From contig CM070594.1 of the NCBI GenBank assembly GCA_036346395.1, positions 55,351,519 to 55,415,518 on the forward strand: DNA of 64,000 nt, given 5' to 3'. This DNA is from Hsuehochloa calcarea (taxonomy: Eukaryota; Streptophyta; Magnoliopsida; Poales; Poaceae). Position 1 is the stretch's first letter; each line of letters begins with the position of its first letter. The translations under genes and the position numbers were made by a program. The notes beneath the pieces are model-generated. The model saw nothing but the letters and a program-made list of their open reading frames with translations. It had not been told where the DNA came from and ran no database searches. Positions 21,666 through 34,697 of the stretch are shown piece after piece.

Positions 21666-24010
21666 ATGAAGAAATTATTCGCTCATCGAAATCCTCACCC
21701 GTTCCTCATAATCTCTCATGCGACTATGGCAGGGAGTTGGGACGAGGAGAACTGGTTCGACTTGAACGACTACTCCAACCTCGACATGGAGGAATGCATC
21801 CGCGCCATGAATGAGAATGGTATGTCATCATCATCCTCCTTCGCAGATTCGCATGTCGCAGACATCAGCGAAATCGAACGGATGGATGAAGATGCACCAC
21901 CACAATAAGTGGTGCTTCCAGAGGGATATGTCATTTGGACCAGTTTGGAATGTCCAAAGATCCCTCTAAGCCCGGTCCTTCTGACCGGCGAAAAAGGTGA
22001 CAAAACTTCAGCCCCGCAATCCGAGAATCAGTATATTCTCGAGACGACCATGGCTGACAGGTATTCACCAACAGCTTCTGGAAATTCCAGGAGCCAACCG
22101 ACATCTGGTAATGGTGTCGATGAAACCCCCAGTGGCTATAAGCCAAGTGAGGATGATAAGACTTAACATACGATCGGCTATTCGTCGGATCAGGTTGAGT
22201 CCACCCCAAAGGCCTTCGGAGGTGCTAATTTCCAACTGGTCTTTATTGTGGAAACTTCTGGTAGAGGCACTGGACGGCTCTCCACTGGTTACAGTGGAAG
22301 CTCTTCGGAAGATCGTTGTTGGAAGCACGAGGTCAATGCGATCGAAAATACGGATCAAAATACCGTGTACAGTCCTGCATACACTACCTCGCCACCACAT
22401 GTTGATGGAAATAGCACGGGCAATCAAGCACCAAATGCCAGAGGTAACAAAACTGATAGACGTCAATCAGTTAATTCGCTTGGTTCTGCCCCACCTAGAT
22501 TAATGGGTCGGATGGGACCAAACACAAGGTCGGGGGAAGGTTCAAATCTATGAACGCCTACAACTACTATGAATCCACTAAGACCTTCAGTAACGGTACA
22601 AAACTTGCAGCGTATTCAAAGTATTTTAAATAACATTGACCCTGCTCTAGCAGATGCTCCAAGTTTTGTCCAACTTGTAGGTCAGGTATCAGAGATCCTC
22701 CAGCAAACCATGCAGCGTACGGAAGCATACCGGGAACAAAGGAGTTCACGAAGTCAAACTATGACTTCGTCCCAATGTTCCTCCCTTGGTAGAGGGCAGC
22801 ATGGTCAAGATGGGGATCAATCGATACCAAGACCTCCTCGACGATTTCGACCAAGGAGTCAGAGGGAAGAAGGCATTTTCAAACAACCACTCCTTCTCCT
22901 CGTCGAGCGGATCAATCGCTTGGCCTTGATGATCTCCGACATCGTCTAGGCCAAGCAGGTGGTCGGAGGCGTCATCCTAACGTCCACGACCAAATTGGAA
23001 CACCAGAGCCCCAGTATTCTAATTTAAGAAACCGGTCTCCGACCGATTACAATCCGACACCTTTCCAAAGAAGGCACTATGAATCAATCACAGGCTATCG
23101 AGCTTTCTCTGCAGGGCTCCAGGCTGTACGTTGGCCCAGCAGGTTCCGACCTGCCAACATGGATAAGTTCAATGGGACACAGAACCCATTAGAATTTCTC
23201 TAAATCTATACTACTGCCATCAGAGCTGCTGGTGGTGACGAAAATATGATGGCAAACTATCTACCTACGGTATTTGAAGGGTCTGCCTGGTCATAGTTGC
23301 TCAACCAACCGGTCGGGTCAATCTATACTTGGGAGCAACTTTGCGACCTCCTGATTGTAAATTTCTAGGGTATGTACGACCGCCCTAGAAAAGAGGATGA
23401 CCTTCATCGAATCCGGCAAGAACCTAATGAGACTTTTCGTCAATACATCAAAAGGTTCAGTCAGGTTCGCAATTCAATACCAGAGGTCGCAGAATCTTCT
23501 GTTATGAATCCTCCACGGATGTCTGTCGAGCTTTTCGACATGGCCTTCAAATATGCAACCGCTAGCGAAGCAGTTGAATGGAGCGAGGCCATTGATCGGA
23601 AGGATAAAACCCCTCGATCTGGCTTGGAAAAGTCAGAAAAGAGACACAAGAAGGCTCTCAAGAAGAAGAAACATCGCAAGCCCGATGATAAAGAAGTCCT
23701 TGCGGTTCCTGACAAGTTTACCAAGGGTAAGAAAGATTACACTGATCGAGGTAAAGCAAAAATTCCGACCGATGGATATAAAAAGAACAAGAAGTGGTGT
23801 CCACTTCACCAGCAGGTAGGGTATGACCTGCGCACCTGTCGAGTATGGCAAAAGAAACTGGAGGATTACTATGCAGGTAAAGACCCACTCCCCTCAATAC
23901 AAGAACTCGGGGAAGCAAGTTCTAAGAAGGACAAGGACGGTGACGATGAGATGGAGTACCAGGAGCCTCAACATACGGTCAACATGATCTTCGGAGGATC
24001 CTCCTCGTAA
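21666..24010 (+). pseudogene. Gypsy gag region, broken
   Basis: The leader ORF at 21666-21908 (acidic, Ser-rich) and several frames in 21.9-23.0 kb precede the capsid block. From about 23100 to 24010 the frame reads WPSRFRPANMDKFNGTQNPL, then MYDRPRKEDDLHRIRQEPNE, TFRQYIKRFSQVRNSIPEV and a basic tail with WCPLHQQVGYDLRTCRVWQ. This is the retrotransposon Gag core and a C-terminal basic region of plant gypsy elements. In-frame stops (for example NPLEFL-stop and NF-stop-GMYD) break it. The family is clear; no functional product is expected. Confidence 0.8.
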
Positions 24011-24129
24011 TATTCACGACGTCACCTGAAGGCCGTGGAGTGAGAGGTCAACTTTGCAGGGTCCCCGATCGCCATCAAGCCATCAAGGTGGTCGTAAACA
24101 GTAATCTCCTTGAGCAAAGAAGACTGCTC

Positions 24130-25900
24130 TATCCCGTCGGCTCGGCCAGGTAGGTTCCCTATTATAGTTGTACCTACTATTAACAATTGCAAAGTCAATC
24201 GTGTCTTAGTAGATAGAGGTAGTTCTTTAAATATTTTATTTGCGTGAGCATTAGAGAAAATGCAGGTTCCCAGATCTAAGGTAAAACCAGTGAAGTATGC
24301 TTTCTACGGCATAGTCTCTGGTTCTACCGCAAAACCGATAGGGCATGTGTCCTTATCGGTTACGTTCGGAAGGCCTGACAACTTCCGAACAGAGAAGGTT
24401 CCATTTGATGTGGTCGATTTCGAAACCGCATATAATGGAATCCTTGGTCGTCCGGCTCTAGCAAAGTTCCTGATAGCCACACATTACAGTTATCAGAGTC
24501 TAAAGATGCTAGGGCCAAAAGGAGTCATCATGGTTCGAGGAGATCGAAAAATAGCTTACACATGCGATCAGAAGTCTTTTGAACTGGTCGATGAACTCCC
24601 GACCAGAAAAACTGACTCCTCTGCAATGCAGGTCAAGCACTCCAGACCAAAGATGACACCAAAACCATCCGACTAGACAAAGAAGGTACCACTCGATAAA
24701 GGCATTTCTCTAGAGAACGCCTAGTCACCACATGGGTCAGTAAATACTGACGTGTTTATCCCAAAGGTGTTGGTTGGAGAAGGGCTCAACCTCAAATAGG
24801 AAGAGTCGCTCATCTCCTTCCTCCGAGCAAACCAGGACGTATTCGCCTGGCAGGCGTCCGACATGCCCGGAGTCCCCAGGGAGGTGATCGAGCATAGGCT
24901 AGCTCTCTAGCCTGACAAAATCGGTCAAGCAGAAGCTAAGGCGTTTTGCACCTGATCAGAAGGAAGCAATCCAATCGGAGATCGACAAACTCCTCAAGGC
25001 TGGGTTTATTCGTGAAGTCAACCACCCTTAGTGGCTCGCTAACCCTGTAATGGTTAGAAAGAGTAATGGGAAGTGACGAATGTGTATTGATTTCACAGAT
25101 CTTAATAAAGCTTGTCCGAAAGATGATTTTTCCCTTCCCCGCATTGACCAACTTGTAGACTCTACCTCCGGGTGTGAGTTCTTAAGTTTTTTAGATGTAT
25201 ATTCAGGGTAGCACCAAATAGTATGAGTAAAGAAGATGAAGAGAAAACTTCCTTCATCACTCCATATGGCACTTACTGCTATGTTAAGATGTCTTTTGGT
25301 CTAAAAAATGCTGGTGCGACTTTTCAAAGGTTAATGCAGAAAACCTTTAGTCCACAGATATGTCGAAATCTAGAAGGCTATGTTGATGATTTGGTTGTGA
25401 AGAGCATCAACGCTGGCGATCACATTCTCGACTTACAAGAGACTTTCAATAACTTGAGAAGGCATAACCTCAAGTTAAATGTGGAAAAATGTGTGTTCGG
25501 AGTTTCCACAGGAAAACTTCTCGGTTTTCTAATTTCGGCTAGAGGTATCGAAGGAACTCTACCGAAAATAGCGGCCATCAACCAGATGCGCCCTCCAACC
25601 ACAAAGAAAAAGTCTAAAAACTAACCGGTTGTATGGCAGTGCTATGTCGTTTCATAGCAATGTTAGGTGAAAAAGGATTACCTTTCTTTAAAATTCTTCA
25701 GAAGCATGGAAGTTTCGAATGTACTAGGGAAGCAAACGATGCCTTTGAAAAACTTAAAGATCACCTTACGAGTACCCCGATCTTAGTCTCTCCAAGACTG
25801 GAAGAACCATTGCTGATTTACGTCGCTGCAACGCCACAAGCTATCAGTGGTGTACTGGTCGCAGAACGCGAAAACGTCTAATGACCAGTATATTACGTAA
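24130..25900 (+). pseudogene. Gypsy protease and reverse transcriptase, broken
   Basis: Protease: IIVVPTINNCKVNRVLVDRG, where plant Tat elements normally read VDGGSS; the glycine after D is arginine here. RT: EAIQSEIDKLLKAGFIREVN, MCIDFTDLNKACPKDDFSLP, TPYGTYCYVKMSFGLKNAGA and the catalytic YVDD near 25380 (GYVDDLVVKS). The primer-grip region LLGFLISARGIEG follows. Stops interrupt at NHP-stop-WLANP, NGK-stop-RMCIDF and YSG-stop-HQ. TAG and TGA at positions normally W or Q fit C-to-T or G-to-A transitions. Confidence 0.85.
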
Positions 25901-26129
25901 GCGGAGACTTACATGGACAAAAAAAGATACCCACAGGTACAAAAGCTGCTCTACAGTCTCCTTATGGCTTCAAGAAAACTAAGGCGTTACTTTCAGGCCC
26001 ACAAAGTGGTCGTACCTACCGGATATCCCCTTGGTTAAGTCCTTGGAAATAGGGAATCGTCAGGATGAATAGCAAAATGGGCAGTTGAACGAGGGACGTT
26101 CGACCTCCATTTTATTTCACGAACATCAA

Positions 26130-27960
26130 TAAAGTCTCAAGCAATAGCAGAATTCGTTGCCGAATGGACAAACCCTGAACCCAAGAAAGAACCCGAGTTC
26201 GAACACCACGATGAGTGGACAATTTACTTTGACGGTTCCTTGATGCTCAAAGGATCGGGGGCTGGAGTCGTCTTGATATCCCCTACTAGTGAACACATCA
26301 AGTACGCCATCCACTTTAACTTTCCTGCTACAAACAATGTAGAAGAATATGAATGTTTACTGGCAGGACTTCGAGCAGCTCGTTCGCTCGGGATTCACAA
26401 ATTACTAGTGAAAGACGATTCTCAACTAGTAGCGAATCAAGTGGGGGAAAGAGTATCAATGCTCAAGTGCCAAGATGTCATCTTATATGGCGGAAGTACA
26501 AAAACTCGAAAAGCACTTCTTCGGTTTTCAGATCCAACATATTCCTAGAAAGGAAAACTTTGTGGCAGACCATTTGGCACGGATAGCCTCCACCAGGTCA
26601 ACCGTCCCGCCCGGAGTTTTTCTCGAGCAACTCGATTCACCCTCGGTGGTCGAGCATTCCGAGGACATAAATGTTTCACATCAGGTCGCACAAATCGATT
26701 CTGATAACATAGATGCTCCACAGATCGGTGACGATCAGGGTAGAGATTGGATGACATCGATCTACAATTATCTTCAGTATGACAAAATTCCTGAAGATGA
26801 TGTAAAGGCTGATCGTATAGCTCGAAAAGCCAAATCATACACTCTAATTGAACGTACCTTGTATAAACGAGGATCTCACATAGTGTTGATGATATGCATA
26901 TCTCAATCAGATGGCATTAAGTTGCTAACTGAAATTCATGGAGGAGTCTGTGGAGCACATCATTACTACAGAACACTGGTCGGTAAAGCCTTCAGGCAAG
27001 GATACTACTGGCCAACTGCCCTTCATGATGCAAAAGAGCTCGTGACGAAGTGCGTACAATGTCAGTTTCATAGCCAACAAGTATATCAGCCGACACAAGC
27101 TTTGCAAGCAATTCCTCTTTCTTGGCCTTTTGCAACATGAGGACTAGACATTCTGGGACCTTTCCCAAGAGCACCCGAGGGCTTCGAATCCCTTTTCGTC
27201 ATGATTGACACATTTACAAAATGAATCAAGCCCTAGCCAGTTGTTAAAACTATAACTGAGGCCGCTAAGAGATTTCTTATAAGAAATGTGATCACACGAT
27301 TTGGTGTACCTAGTTGTATAATCACAAACAATGGTGCCCAGTTTTCAAGCGGTAATTTTTAGGAATTCTACGATAAACTTGGTATCAAAGTCCATTTCTC
27401 TTCTGTTGCTCACCCACAGAGCAACGGAGCAGTTGAGCATGCCAATGGTATCATAATGCAGGGGATCAAACGCTGAGTATTCGACCAATTGATAAAATGG
27501 TCAGGAGCTTGGGTTCAAGAACTTTCTTCTGTTCTATGGGTCGTTCGAACCACGACCAGTCGTGCGACCGGTGAAACACCATTCTTCTTAGTTTATGGAG
27601 CTGAAGCCATGCTTCATCCAGAACTAAAACTTGGCTCTGCTCGAATCGATTGTTTCAATATAAACGATCAAGATGAATGACGACTTGATGATATCAATTT
27701 CCTTGAAGAACGACGAAACCAAGCCTTAATACGTTCGGCGATCTATCAACAAGCCAAGCGAAAGTACCACAGTCGTAAGGTGCAACCTCGTAGTTTAGTT
27801 GTAGGTGATCTGGTTCTCAGAAGAATTCAGAACCAAACAAATCGCAATAAGCTTTCTCCCAAGTGCGAAGGTCCATACACTGTGGTCGAAGTCACCCGAC
27901 CAGGCTCAGTACGATTTTCCATGCCTGATGGAAGGGTTTTGTCTAATTCTTGAAACATTG
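26130..27960 (+). pseudogene. Gypsy RNase H and integrase, broken
   Basis: RNase H: WTIYFDGSLMLKGSGAGVVL and NNVEEYECLLAGLRAARSLG. Integrase zinc finger (H-x-H...C-x2-C): EIHGGVCGAHHYYRTLVGKA through VTKCVQCQFHSQQ. Core: GPFPRAPEGFESLFVMIDTF (first D), IITNNGAQF (usually TDNG; the second catalytic Asp is Asn) and HPQSNGAVEHANGI (Glu kept). The C-terminal module has RSLVVGDLVLRRIQNQTNRN and FPKCEGPYTVVEV-like sequence. Stops occur in FTK-stop-IKP-stop-PVV and elsewhere. The catalytic change and the stops make it inactive. Confidence 0.85.
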
Positions 27961-28739
27961 ATCAATTGCGTAAGTTCTTTGTTTAAATTTCATTTCACTT
28001 CCATTATTTTTAATAAAGATCAGCCATTCCTTTAATTTTTCCCGACGAGTGATGTTGTTTATATGTCTGTACCTATACTCTGGTCGTTTAGCGATTCATA
28101 TGCTTAAGATTATGAAGATTATATTCATCCATTTCAAAATTATGTTCTACTCTCGTTTGGCTACTGGTCGGGACACAGAAAGCCTCCTAGTCGAAGTCTA
28201 TCATTCTCCGCACGTGGTTCTGCCTACTGGAAGGAGCTTCCTAGCGACAATCCTTTTCCTACGATCCTCGTTGCCAGTCGGACCAGGGCATGAGCACGTA
28301 TTGCGAAATATGTGTTATATCTTCATTTCTTAGCAGTGCTTCCAAGTAGTGTTGGTTACTACATATAAATAAAACCATTTATCATTATTGCATACTCTCT
28401 TTTTTGCATATTTTCTTTCTCATCAAAGAACGTCTTTTTCTTCCAACCATATATTGTTTTAGTAGGTACTTTGGTTATGAAAAACATATTTACAACTAGT
28501 CGAAATCTGACACTAGTTCCGACCAAAAATGTTTCCTAGTATTACTACAATCAGTACATATTTTCAAATGATTGTTGAGACTTAAGTTCGTATTCTTAGC
28601 CTACTGTTTATATAGTAAAGTTCTTCTACTATAAAACAGTCAGGGCAAGATAATATATGAATATTTCATAAGTCGACTGGATGAACAAAAGATTTCATTG
28701 ATGAAAGAAAGATAAGTTTTACATTTTTATAAATCGTAC

Positions 28740-31200
28740 ATTATAATTTCCTACCAGGGATATCTCGGCTAATCGCTGCTTGACGTAGATCCGACCTCCA
28801 TTTCCTCTGCAACCTTGTCTCCAAGAGGCCTTACTTCCTTGAGAAACTTGGTCGCCTCTTCAGACAAGCAGTTGAAATCTTCTTCAATAGTTCGAAGATT
28901 TGTAGAGGGGTCGGAAACCTTCAGTTTGCCAAAGCAAACTAACTCCGCTCGCTATAGATTCCTTCATTGACCGGGAGTAATTTTCTCTAGTAGTTTTTAG
29001 CAAGCTATCGAGATCCTCCAGAAGTTGTCCCAGGTAGTTCATCTTCTCCATTGGATCACTCAAGGTAGGCAAGCTCGATCCTGATACCATATCGAAGATC
29101 ATCTTATTAAGTGAAGTAATCTTTTGATCAAGATTACACACAGGAGCCGCCTCCTTGTCTTGCTCAAATTCCAGAGCCTTTTTCGCTCTAGCAAGCGCTT
29201 GATTTTGTTCTACATAAGCAAAACAAATGTTAAGGAAGAATGATTAGAAGAGACGAAATACTAAGTCAAGTCTACGACTAGTGACCTCCAATCTTCTTTT
29301 CACAACTTTCCAAAACTTCTTTGTGCCTGGTCATCATGAATGCGATCGACCGGTCTTTAGCTTGGCATTCCTCTTCAAGCTTGGTTATTCTGGTTCTTTA
29401 GCCACGACTTCTTCTTTTCTTTTCTCCAAATCTATCAAATATGATAAGGGCGAATAATTAAAAGGAGAAAAATAGAGCCACGAAGAAGATAACAAGTTAA
29501 GTATAAAGTTTTTTACTTTCTAATTATGAGTGTTTTTGCTCCAGGGTCTTAATTCGCTGGTCATTCCTCCGACCACAATAAAGTTCTCGACCATGTGCTA
29601 CATAGATAGCATTCTTCCTTAAGTTTCCTATAAAACTTTAAGAGAAACTAGGGAAATGGTTGCAGCTACTTACCTGGATTGCCACGTTATTATATTCGGC
29701 AAAAATATTATCAGGACTCGTCTTGGCTTGACGGTCCGATATTTACCCCCAAATGGCATCAAGCTCCTTATCCTCGATAAATCGACGGGAAAAGGGGAAC
29801 TTGTTAGTTTGGGAAGGATTACTGACAAGAGTCGGAACCTATTGAGGATCTTTAGGGATTTCTACCCCCGTCGACGGAGCTATGATCACCATAGGATCTG
29901 GAACAAGTTCAGGCCCTGAGCCTGCTCGGGGGCTTCCTCGACCACTTTCTCCCCAGGAACTCTAACATGAGGGAAGTTCTGGTCGAGGACTTCTTCGACC
30001 ACTTGATCTTCCGGCATATTCTGATCGGAAACAACGGAACACTAGAAGATTTACACAAAATGAAGAGAGAAAATTTAGGATTTCAAGATTACCAAAGACA
30101 TATAATGTATGCACTCATATGACTACTTCATTTGTACATACCTAGTCAATTTTTTGGACTTGACCTTGAAGCGCGCCGATTTAAAATCTGTAGCACTCGC
30201 TTTCCTCCTCTTTTCAACCGATTTCACCAGTTCTTAACTGGTAGGGTTGGTTGTACCCTTTACATTCCCCAACAGTATATCAGAAGTAATATTCTCGACC
30301 AGTTGGTCAAGAATAAAGTTCCTGATCGTTGGATCGGAGGGTGTAGATTCGTCGATCTCCAAAACAGTTGCTTCAATAGCAACTGACAAGTCTTGAGTCT
30401 CTGCATGGGATTCAACGATTACCGCCTATATCAACAAACAAAGTTAATCAGACGATGAACATGCTTCATCTGACAATAAATATTTTTCGGTTACCTACCT
30501 TTATTAGACCACTATCTTGAGTAATCGTAGTAATGGTCAGATCGTCAATTGGCTCACAAGTTTCAGTGACTTCGTTGATCCGCAACCCGACCAACTACAT
30601 ATCAAAGAGGATTTTAGGTAAAACCGATCGAAAAATATTGGAAAGATGAAAAGTAGTTGATATTTTTACCCTGAGTCTCTTAGCCCCCTCTTCTGCGGTA
30701 ACGACCGCTAAGATCAGAGGGAAGCCGGCCTTTTCACTAGGCTCTTCGGTGCAGATTATCTTAATCCGACTACTGATATCATCAAGAGATAAGGATGTAA
30801 ACAATAAATGAGAGACTTTAGGATTACAAAAGTAATCAACTAGTAAAGCAAACTGGTCGGAATCCATTGGAATTTACCTTCTCTGGAGTACTTAGTCGCA
30901 TCGTCACGACCAATGTACCAGAGCATCGCATGAGCTCTGGCCTTCAAGGGACTAATCCGACGCATTGAAAAGTCCCTCACTACATGCGAGGAGGTTAAAC
31001 CCCTAACATTAAGGAGATGGATGGATTCAACCCATCTCGCTACTTCCCCCCTTTCTTTGAGGACGAACACCATCGCGGATTCTCGACGGCCTTTACTACA
31101 GTCGCCTTTCTACCGCTGTAGTAAAGGTCGTCTTGCTACGTGATCTTCATATAAAACCAACTTTTCTTCTATGACGACCACGAAGATTTGGAGTACATGT
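28740..31200 (-). pseudogene. Antisense gene of Tat-like gypsy, downstream (C-terminal) part
   Basis: Reading leftward: MVFVLKERGEVARWVESIHL, ISPLKARAHAMLWYIGRDDA, later charged stretches, and near 29141-28884 a helical heptad region (QKITSLNKMIFDMVSG, YLGQLLEDLDSLLKTTRENY). It continues the frame cut at 34270 by the solo LTR. The family is the plant putative gypsy-type transposase domain with a C-terminal coiled coil, encoded opposite to gag-pol between integrase and 3' LTR. Introns are likely but I did not fix all junctions. The same gene type occurs at 61.9-64.0 kb. Its role in the element is not known. Confidence 0.65.
31090..31127. repeat. Perfect 12-bp hairpin
   Basis: CCTTTACTACAG at 31090-31101 is the exact inverse of CTGTAGTAAAGG at 31116-31127, with a 14-base spacer. 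It lies in the antisense gene close to the solo-LTR insertion site. Confidence 0.8.
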
Positions 31201-31207
31201 GAATGTA

Positions 31208-34200
31208 TGTCGAACCCGGGAACGAAGGATCCCGAATTCTCTGTGTTTATGCACTAGTCTAGGATTTCCAGTGTACACAGTCACAAAAATGTTATCACAA
31301 ACATATCCAGTGTGTTTATTAATAAGCATAGAGTTTATTACAACTTGGGCCAGAGGCCAAATAAAACATTAAGCGGAAGCAAAATATAATGGTAAGCCAC
31401 ACGATACGCCACAGGCAATCGTCTGGAGGTCGCTGCCTAATCGTCCTGCTCCTCACCTTCTGGATAGAAGTCTTCTCCTGAATAATAATATTCAAAGAAG
31501 AGTGAGCACTACAACTGTGCTCGCAAATTACACCCAATATAGAATTTAGAATGCATGCATAAATTATTCAAAGGAAGGTTGTAAGGTTTATTTGCATAAA
31601 TCAGCATTTTTGGTTTAAATAGTTATACTAAGTTTCAAGGCATATTTTTATTCCATAGCTAAAATCAGATTTAAAATTGATCATTTTATAGTGGATAACC
31701 TCCATATGAAACATGGTGAAGGATACCCTCCTATCACGGGCTACATAATTTTACCACAAGGATTAACCATCCTCAAATCATGTCCAATGTTATTTTAAAA
31801 CCAAAAATAAATCTAACTTAGAGTGGCTTTGCTCAAGCATGTCCATAACCGTGGACACGGCTATTGAATAGATTTACACTGCAGAGGGGTACAACTTTAC
31901 CCACACGAGATAAATTGCAGTTATGTCGGCCAATGCACGCTTCCTTAGGCGTGTGACTAGGCAATTATCACAAGGCGTTTCCAATGCACTACCTCACTAT
32001 CAATATGCCCGCTAAGGTTTCACTTCCATTAGGCTAACCACCTACCTAAGCCCCTCTTGCGCCAAGTGGGAATAAAGTCTAACCGACACCCACACAACAA
32101 AAATGGCATAAACAATAATGAGGTAAGACAAATTATTAAGCCTAGTTCTGCCCATACAGAACATGTGGTAGTACGGTGGAGCTTTGCAAGATGCGGCTCA
32201 AAGACCGGTCCTTAACCTACTTGGGCAACTTTCAATAAAAACCGGGTCTCACCCTAACTGTGACGAGCAGTGCATAAACCTGCACCCACCAACGGTCCAT
32301 TTTTGCCCAAGTACAAACAATTTTCTTTTATTTTTATAACTTTCAAAGACATTTGCAAAAGTCCACCATGACATAACAATGTCATATGCTTTTTATCAAA
32401 TTTTGAAGTTTTGGCTAAATTCTCCCAAAATCAAATATTTCCTGGTCTAAGCATTTGCTAAGCATATATTTATTTTTAAATTCATTTGACTAAGGTGACA
32501 AAGAATTGGTAATACAACATTCAAAATGTGGCTATACAAAGGAATTGGAATAATTAAGTATTTAAAACATGAATTTAAAATAATTAAATACAATTATGCA
32601 TGCAATAATAATTTAAAATAGAAATTAAATAATTTTAAATATTGGGGGCAAAATGGTCAATGGTGTAACTTGCCTTGTTCAAAATCTTGGTATTCTACTT
32701 CTTCAATAGGGTCAAGCTCTCCGGAGTCGTCAAAATCTATACGCGAGAATAATCCAAATTCAAACAGAATTCAAAAGAACTCAAATAAATTCAAATGAAA
32801 ATACAAATTAACTCCAAATTAAATAATTTTGGTTTAGTTAGCTAGATCTTGATTTTATACAAATTTAGAAATTTGAATCACCTAAATCGGAGTTTGTATG
32901 AAGAAATACGAGCTCTGGAAGTTTAAAACCTAAATTAAATCCTAAAATCAAATTTGAAATTTCCAATTAAATTTCTAAAGGAAATTCCATTTATTAACGC
33001 AAGCATGCATCAGCAAGATCTTGTTCACAAAGATCGACAAGTGGGCCCGCACAGTATGGACTGAGTCCACAGCGAGGCACAAGTCCACGGTGGACTTGGT
33101 GCACTGCAAGATCACGAGGGAGGTCAGGCCGGCATCCACGCTGACCGCCACGCACGCCGGCGAGGTGAGGTGGCGGCCGGTGTGGCGCCGAGGTGGCGAG
33201 CCACGTCGGCGCCGGGAGGGGAGGAGCACGGGAGCCGAGGACACGTGAACAGCGGCGCGCGAACTCCGGCGAGTCAAAGGTTCGGGGAGACATCGAGGCG
33301 AATCGCTACTGGCGCGGCGGAGAGTGGCGAAAGGTCGTCGCGACGAGAGAGGCGGCGGTGTGGTTCGGTTGTTGGCGGCGAAGGAGCTCGGGGTCTTGGC
33401 GGCCGAGGTGCGCCAGAGGATCGCCGAGGATCTTGATCTAGAAGGTGCGATCGAGTGGCCGGGAAGCTGGTGGCGCCGAATAGAAGAAGAACGAGCTTGC
33501 CGGCGGCGGGATTTATGAAATCGGTCGATCGAGGGCGATCGAGGGACGAGGAGGTGGGGAATAGAATGAGGGAGGAGAGGCGCGGTGGGGTGCTTTATAG
33601 GGCGAGGGGCGGGAGCGGGAGATTGGGTGCGCGGTAATGGCGGAGGCGAGAGGCGCGGGGGCGTTACCGGCGTTAAGAAGGTGTGGTAATGCCGGGGGTG
33701 AATGCGGCGGAGTAAGGGGGAGTTAACGCGTGTGATGGCGAGTGAAGAGGGGGAGGGAATCGCGGGAGTGGAGAGCTCCGAGGCGAGCGGCAATGGCGGC
33801 GAGTGCGACGGGCGCGCGGGGAAGAAAGCGGGGAGGAAGAAGCACAGTGCGAGAGCCCACCTGTCGGCGAGACAAAGAGAGAGAGAGAAGAGCACGGGGT
33901 GGATTGATGTCCCGCATCACTCGTGCGCGGGGAGAATTGGGCGAGACGCACGCAGATCTTTGGGCTTGACCCAAGATCTTATTGTTAGAGGAATTTTTAA
34001 ATATTTTTCAATTGATTTAATTCCAGAAATTCAAATAGGCATTAGAAAATAGCAAATAAAGTCCAAAATTTTTGAGAAAATTCACAGAAATTCTATGAGG
34101 CATTATGGACTTAAATAAAATAATTACAACTCTTAGTTGGTAATAGGTTTTGCACATAATTTATTTTAGCTTTAAAATACTTAGGGAAAAGCTTTTAAAA

Positions 34201-34269
34201 TTTTCAGAAAATCCACAAAAATAATTAAAGTCTTATTTTCAACTGAAATTGAAATTTTGGGCTGTTACA
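31208..34269 (-). mobile_element. 3.06-kb solo LTR (innermost level of nest)
   Basis: On the plus strand it starts TGTCGAACCCGGG and ends GGGCTGTTACA. It is flanked by a perfect 5-bp duplication ATGTA (31203-31207 and 34270-34274). Read on the minus strand it begins TGTAACAGCCC, a common grass gypsy LTR start, and I assign that orientation. No gag or pol frame is inside. A GC-rich island at about 33000-33960 gives overlapping shadow frames only. It interrupts the antisense gene of the surrounding gypsy element between residues near ADEYI and MVFVLK. Formation of a solo LTR by LTR-LTR recombination is the usual explanation. Confidence 0.88.
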
Positions 34270-34697
34270 ATGTACTCATCAGCTTTTTCGTCGTGGAGGC
34301 GCAATGTATACTCTCCAGGTGTATCAGTGGTCTTCTTCATGTTCGTGATTCTGTAATAGTACTTGAAAAGATCAATGGTTGCGGGAATCCCCAAGTACGC
34401 TTCACAGAGGTAGACGAAGATACTAAGGTTGACGATGGCATTGGGAGCCAGATTAACCAGTTCCACTCCATAATACTCTAAAACTTGGGAAAAGGAGTGA
34501 ACTGAGAGCCTAAAACCGCATTCGATGTATGCGAGGAAAACATGAATTTCTCCGTCTTCACCGCTCGGAGAATGCTCCCCGATAGCTGATCTCTAAGAAA
34601 TCAGATTCTTATCAGGTATCAATCTAATCTTCTCTAGACTTTCAAGCTTCTTCTCACTCAAATCAGAAACCGACCAGTTGGTGATGAGATTCGACAT
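34270..34697 (-). pseudogene. Antisense gene of Tat-like gypsy, N-terminal part
   Basis: ATG on the minus strand at 34697: MSNLITNWSVSDLSEKKLES, a stop after DKNLIS, then IHVFLAYIECGFRLSVHSFS, VLEYYGVELVNLAPNAIVNL, SIFVYLCEAYLGIPATIDLF and KYYYRI. The L-x-P-N-x-I-x-x-x-x-I-F-V-x-L-C-E-A-Y-L-G-I pattern is typical of the putative gypsy-type transposase domain of grass retrotransposons. The frame ends at the solo LTR junction and resumes beyond 31207 on the left. One in-frame stop near 34590 indicates decay. Confidence 0.75.

Noticed and set aside
32975..33974. 306-codon minus frame and its overlapping partners
   Set aside because: Low-complexity Pro/Ser/Arg composition, lies inside a well-bounded solo LTR, and competes with plus-strand frames.
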